A DNA stretch of 64,000 bases from Gonapodya sp. JEL0774 (Eukaryota > Monoblepharomycota > Monoblepharidomycetes > Monoblepharidales > Gonapodyaceae): the NCBI GenBank assembly GCA_027604505.1, contig JADIIX010000014.1:129563-193562 (forward strand), read 5' to 3'. Position numbers and translations under genes: made by a program. Of this stretch, positions 59,601 to 64,000 are shown piece after piece. Below the pieces are notes generated by a model that made no database searches, was not told where the DNA came from, and saw only the letters and a program-made list of their open reading frames with translations. Positions within the stretch are counted from its first letter, which is position 1, and every line of letters starts with the position of its first letter.

Positions 59601-60124
59601 ACATCACTCATGTGGCGCGCCCTCCGCATTCGAGATCCTTCACTGATAATCAAAAAGGTCGAGACATGGACTTTGATCTCGACGTCGGTTTGGATCTGGA
59701 TGAGGAAGTTCTGGAACTTGATATCGAGCTGGGTCTCAATGCCGCTCGTCCTAAACGACCTATGGCTGCAGAACCTGTCTCACCAGATTCAAGCAAGGTC
59801 ACTCTCAGACCGAAAGCACGCACAGGTGGCGTCTCCTCGTCATTGTTGAAACGCCGCGAGGTGCCAACAGCACCACCGTTGCGCTTTGCTGACGGGGCTA
59901 TCATACTCGACTCAGATTCCGATATCGACGAGAGTAATGTCTCAGCTCGCCGGCCGCATCTGGCAGGACGCGATGGCGATGTGGGCTCCCGGGGTGCGAA
60001 GAAGGGTCAAAAGGTACGAGAGGGGCGTGTGAATGCCAACGAGAGTGATAGCGGCGACGACTGCAGCTCGAAGAAAGAGGGTTCGACGCAGGGTAATAAA
60101 CAGCCAAAAAGGCGCAAGTTTTAA
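56617..60124 (+). CDS. RMI1: RMI1 (RecQ-mediated genome instability 1) with long acidic extension
   Basis: Three exons: 56617-57276, 57656-57828 and 58072-60124 (961 aa). The N-terminal part has the RMI1 helical region (GARIVPEWLPECVAFL, VKDQLLSGDLAE, LQVVEVTEIGHSLN). Its OB-fold reads GTLRLTLTDGHRTVTALE, VPALNCWTPKGCK, then VLLLTPRSVQILGNAAQPV. RMI1 binds the topoisomerase TOP3 and helps BLM/SGS1 dissolve double Holliday junctions. After FLKRMSQELREKMGVG a stop codon lies inside a perfect GTGAGT donor. Splicing to the CAG at 58071 keeps phase and adds 685 codons of Pro/Ser/Asp-rich sequence with acidic repeats (DLDVGLDLDEEVLELD) and a basic PKRRKF end that could be a nuclear signal. If the intron is retained, RMI1 ends at 57832 (278 aa) and the second frame would be a separate unknown nuclear protein. 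Confidence 0.78.
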
Positions 60125-60332
60125 ATGAACGTATTTTGTTTGAGAGTTCATGCGCCGGTGCCATGCGAAATTGCACAAGTTTGCCCCAGCCTTCGCCAAA
60201 AGGCTGCAATCCGATTCCACCAGCTTTATTCGATTGCATCCATCGTCCACCGGCAATCGGCGCATTTCATCAAAACTTTTGGAATCCCGTCTTGGTTCAT
60301 TCGTGGACATATTAATCTCCATTCGCGATCCC

Positions 60333-62076
60333 ATGGCATCGTCTTCATCCCCGCCCCAGCTTCTGGTTCCCCAGCTTTCAAGGACCCAGTTTAAGCGGGG
60401 TAATGTGGTTCTCTCGGTTACAGTTGTTAAGCAGTAAGTGGATCGATGTCCTCCCCTTGATCGACATCGACTCATGTAGAAGGGATTTGCCCCATCACCG
60501 CTTAATCCCCACCCTCATACAAATGAACATAGTGCCGACACCGGCGTCTCATCATCGCGTCCGCGAACCCTGCTCGGACAGTCCGAGAGTCAACTTTCGT
60601 CTCGAGGAATTAAGCAGGCTGCAATCGTCTCCCAGAATCTGAAAAAGACGGAATGGGATGCGGTCTATTGCAGCGATTCCTGGCAATCGAAACAGGTGAG
60701 GCATACAACATGAGGGAGAATGTGAGAGGGAGCCATCGGTGTTACTCACATTTTGATCGAAATGAAATCATTGCCCGATCCAGACTGCAGTCGAGCTCAC
60801 GAAACTCGTTCCGGGGGCACAAATTATTTACGAGCCCCGACTTCGGGAGCGTAACCTGGGCGATCTTACCGGTCTCTCTTGGGCCGAAGCAAAGGCTCGC
60901 TTGAATGAAGAGAGTAAACTGTTTGAAGAGTTCATCCAAGACAACGGTGGAGAGTCAGGCACAGAGTTTGAAGATCGCGTTCTCGACTTCTACGCCGACT
61001 TGGTTTCCCGACATCTGCTTGGACCTTCTGGCTTCCCGTTGAGCAGAGAAGGAAGCACAGATCTTACCGCGGATGAGAAAGATGTTGGCAAAGCCACACC
61101 ACGGTCCTCCAATTCCCATTTGGCCGCACTCTCGCCGAATGATGCTCAAACAGGTGGTCACTACAAGGCCATTTCAATGGGCGGGACGGTTTCAGATAGT
61201 GACGCTAGGCGCATGTCGGCAGTTCTACCATCACCCGTCCGCACCACCTCCTCTGTTGGAATGCAGGTGCCCTCGTCGTTCGTGGGTCGTCGAGCTTCCC
61301 ACCATCATGGCCTCAGCAATAGTAACGGAACCAGTTCCGGGGCGATGCCGACCGGTCCGTTGTCACCTGCCCAGGCAGCTGCCACGTATGCAGCTCGCAA
61401 GTCTCACTCTGGGGCCGCGGGTCTTGTTCCACAATCGGCCTCTGCCAGCAAGGTGGAGAATGCAATGAAGAGCCCTTCATCCGTGACCAATACTGGAAAA
61501 CAGGCGCACCCCTTGCCTCCTAGGCGCGTGAACGTGCTCCTCTACACTCACGGCGGTGTGATCCAGGCTCTCTTCTCCCACCTCCTCAACGAGCTTTCAT
61601 TTGATCTGGATAGCGAGTTGCAACCGGGCTTCCCGAAAGACTGCTCAATATATCAGTTCCAGATCAACCGTGTAAGGACCGACGTCCATGGCGACTGGGA
61701 GTGGGTCGGCCACGTCACAGCCATGAACAGGGCCAGTCACTACGGACTGGTTCCCATCTACAAAACACCGGAGCAAATCAAGGCGGAAGGAGCGCAAAAG
61801 AAACAAAAGAATTTGGCTGAGGGAAAATCGAACCGCAAGCAAATCTCCACGCAAGGCGCTGTCGGCGTGAAATCACCTGCACAAGGATCCCCGAGCGTGT
61901 TCAAGAGAATCCAAGCGGCATTTCAGTCTAATGGAGCGAAAACAGCGGGGATGGGGTCACCTGGAGCAACACCCGCGGCGTCCATGCCCCGATCACTCTC
62001 GCAAAGTTCGATGACTTCCAAAACCAACTCATCACCGGGGAAAATATTGCCGCCTCTACCTACCACCGCAAAGTAG
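60333..62076 (+). CDS. histidine-phosphatase superfamily protein (phosphoglycerate-mutase-like)
   Basis: Three exons in phase: 60333-60433, 60533-60695 and 60784-62076 (518 aa). The first catalytic motif, normally LVRHGET, reads VVKHADT: His34 is kept while Arg becomes Lys33 and Gly becomes Ala35. The rest matches the TIGAR/FBPase-2-like branch: RTLLGQSESQLSSRGIKQA, DAVYCSDSW, YEPRLRERNLGDLTG, ESGTEFEDRVLDFY and the second catalytic His in YTHGGVIQALFSHLL. A Ser/Ala/Pro-rich insert of about 140 residues (roughly residues 180-320) separates the two halves of the domain. The C-terminus is Lys/Ser-rich and probably disordered. Substrate cannot be told from sequence. The stop codon is 61 bp from that of the convergent coiled-coil gene. 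Confidence 0.75.
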
Positions 62077-62137
62077 ATCAAAAGAGTTGTAATTCAGCAT
62101 TACTACTACACAAAAATCTACCAAATAACAATGCAAA

Positions 62138-64000
62138 TTACACTTCAACGTCAGAGAGAGGGGAAGGAGGTGGTGCGGGCTTTCGTGTGACCTTTGGGGA
62201 ATAATCTCTGTCGTAGTCGTCCTTCGATCCTTCCTTTTTAGTGTACATCTTGTCTGCAGTGTCCCTGGACAAATAATCCCGCTTGGCTTCCTTCGCCGGG
62301 TAGTCGTTATCATAAAACTCCTTGGTATTATCTTTGCCTGAGGTGGAATACTGCCTACGAGAGGGGCTTTTTGTGAAGTCTGCCTCCGATGCACGAGATT
62401 CCAGGTCGAACAAGGTGTCATCGTGGGAGCTTGTGGAATCCCGGTCCTGATATCCTTCGCCGTCAAGATCTTCGTACGATCCTGATGGTGGTCCCTTTCT
62501 CCTTCTCGGCAACTTGGCGGACGCTGCACGCCTGACCGCCGCTACCTGCCGGGCTACTGCCGTGCCAGCTGGCGACACAGGCTCGGCAGCAGCGGCGACA
62601 TTGTTGTTGGAAGTGGATCTAGCCCACGGACGATTGACGGTGGACATGGAACGCTGGATACCTATACGCGATTCGCCATCCATTCCTGAAGGCTTCCTGG
62701 AGGGAGGTTTGCTGGTGACGTCTCCCGTGGGGGATGAAGATCTTCCCGTCGGTTTGATGGAGGCGGACCGTTTGCGGGGAGCGCTTTCACTTGTCTCCGC
62801 TTCCACAGCTGGTGCCTCTGGTGCGGGAGAGGTTGGGCGGGACCGGGAGTTGGCGCGCTGGATTGGTGCTGCAGCCGCCCTGGCTTCGGCATCGAAGATG
62901 GAGGGCTTTCGGTTGAGACGCGCTTGCGCTGCCCCAGCTCGAAGTGCTGCCACTTCGGCGCGCAGACGGTCATTTTCCTCGTCGGCTGAGGTGATATTAC
63001 GTTCCAGTTCGAGTCTCTTGATGGCAGCATCTCTCAACTGATCTTCAAGTTGCTTCTTCTCGGATTTCTGTGAAACAGAAAATAGTCTTTGACGTTTATT
63101 CCGGTCTCTCTATGCCAGAGAGTTCCCCACTTACGGTGTCCTCAACTTCTCGTTTCTGAAGTGAAATGGGACATTATTACCATACGCAACAAAGATATCC
63201 AGTTTCACAGGGCTGCACTCACGAGAGATTCGATCTCGGATTGCTGGAAGAGAAATGCAAGAACAGTGGGCACAGAAGTATTGAGTTGTGCCACCACCTT
63301 AATGTCGTGACAACGTGCCTTCCCCACTCACAAGTGATTCGATTTCAGTTCGCTAATAGACACCACCACCGAGTGAGACACTCCAGTCAAGATACACCGC
63401 AATCGCACTCAAAAACACCCACAAGTGCTTCAAGAGCCTCCGTATCCTGCGATTGTTCCGCGGCCTCTTGCAAATCGCGAATCTTCGTGTAGGCCTCCTG
63501 CAGTTGCTCCTGAAGATCTTCGTTCTCATTTCGCTGTGGAGAATAAATTCCGAGGGGTACAAATATCCCAGTTTGAGATACATCACTCCCCTTCCTGAAG
63601 ACTGGTGCATCCCACACTTACAATGGCATCGACTTCGTCTAATTCTGCCTCCGCTTTCTCAAGTTCAGCTTCAAGTTCCGCCACTTGCTTGCGCTTAACG
63701 ATCCAAATGTTCATCATTTGCAAACCTGCCTTTTTGGTCAGTCATACGATGATCTCCACTTACCAATAACTCTCCTTCTTTGAGTCTCTTTTCCAAGGCC
63801 GCACAATACTCAGAAGCAGACATTAGCTCTTCGTCCATTTCCGCGACACTAGCCTCCAACTCCTCGACTTTAGCTCTGAGCTTCGACGACTTGAATTCGA
63901 ATATTGATCGATCAGCCACAGAGCATTCATGCTTGAAACACAATCTTCATCAAAACACACCTCTTCCTCCAATTCCTCCAATTGAGCTGCATGCTCTAAT
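62138..64000 (-). CDS. coiled-coil protein with heptad micro-exons (5' end cut by window edge)
   Basis: Eight exons are visible in phase: 64000-63961 (partial), 63931-63764, 63693-63622, 63533-63423, 63352-63332, 63243-63223, 63155-63135 and 63067-62138. The encoded protein is a long Glu/Lys-rich coiled coil (AQLEELEEE, KVEELEASVAEMDEEL, ELEAELEKAEAELDEVD, ENEDLQEQLQEAYTKIRDL). It continues through three single-heptad exons (RTEIESL, QSEIESL, KREVEDT) into KSEKKQLEDQLRDA. It then passes into an Arg/Ser/Pro-rich tail with SR-like runs and ends in PAPPPSPLSDVEV. All visible introns are phase 0. I do not recognise the family. A cytoskeletal or scaffold role would be a guess. The N-terminus lies beyond base 64000. 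Confidence 0.75.

Overview
This is eukaryotic nuclear DNA, gene-dense, with short introns (mostly 50-110 nt, GTGAGT/GTAAGT-type donors). I rebuilt 23 protein-coding gene models by joining exons whose phases agree; most models are complete and in frame. The gene set looks fungal: an AVO1/SIN1 TORC2 subunit, a CLA4-type PAK kinase, a PPG1 phosphatase and a SEC14 protein. It also holds an androglobin-type calpain-like protein and a UBXN11-like protein, families usually associated with ciliated or flagellated cells, plus an angiotensin-converting-enzyme-like (M2) peptidase. I infer a zoospore-forming early-diverging fungus (chytrid-like). That is inference from gene content, not a database match.

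Layout. 1-713 (-): DUF4291 protein, cut by the left edge. 1223-3378 (-): PDCD2/TSR4 ribosome-assembly chaperone. 3739-7035 (+): EMC1. 7048-9449 (-): COQ8, tail to tail with EMC1 with 12 bp between stop codons. 9915-13390 (-): AVO1/SIN1. 14391-15824 (-): GT25-like glycosyltransferase. 16575-19612 (-): CAMK-type kinase. 19770-20536 (-): single-pass membrane protein of unknown function. 21046-23147 (-): secreted, probably GPI-anchored PI-PLC-like phosphodiesterase. 23148-25080: no gene seen. 25081-28872 (+): secreted ACE-like peptidase. 29648-32471 (+): kinase with DFN in place of DFG. 32472-34439: no gene seen. 34440-35781 (+): UBXN11-like. 35782-37798: no gene seen.

The right half is tightly packed. 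37799-42274 (+): androglobin-like protein without the globin domain. 42422-43746 (+): SEC14-like. 43912-46760 (+): PAK kinase. 46919-49782 (-): cystathionine beta-synthase. 50013-51101 (+): diverged IRG-like GTPase. 51706-53961 (+): FAD amine/polyamine oxidase. 54356-56388 (+): PPG1 phosphatase. 56617-60124 (+): RMI1 with a very long disordered tail. 60333-62076 (+): histidine-phosphatase-family protein. 62138-64000 (-): coiled-coil protein running off the right edge, with three consecutive 21-nt exons that each encode one heptad.

The genes do not form one pathway; they are mostly housekeeping functions (ER membrane insertion, coenzyme Q, TORC2, transsulfuration, Rho-family signalling, phosphoinositide transfer, genome stability). 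I saw no tRNA, rRNA, CRISPR array, transposon or viral element. Splice sites are my own reading and were not tested with RNA data.
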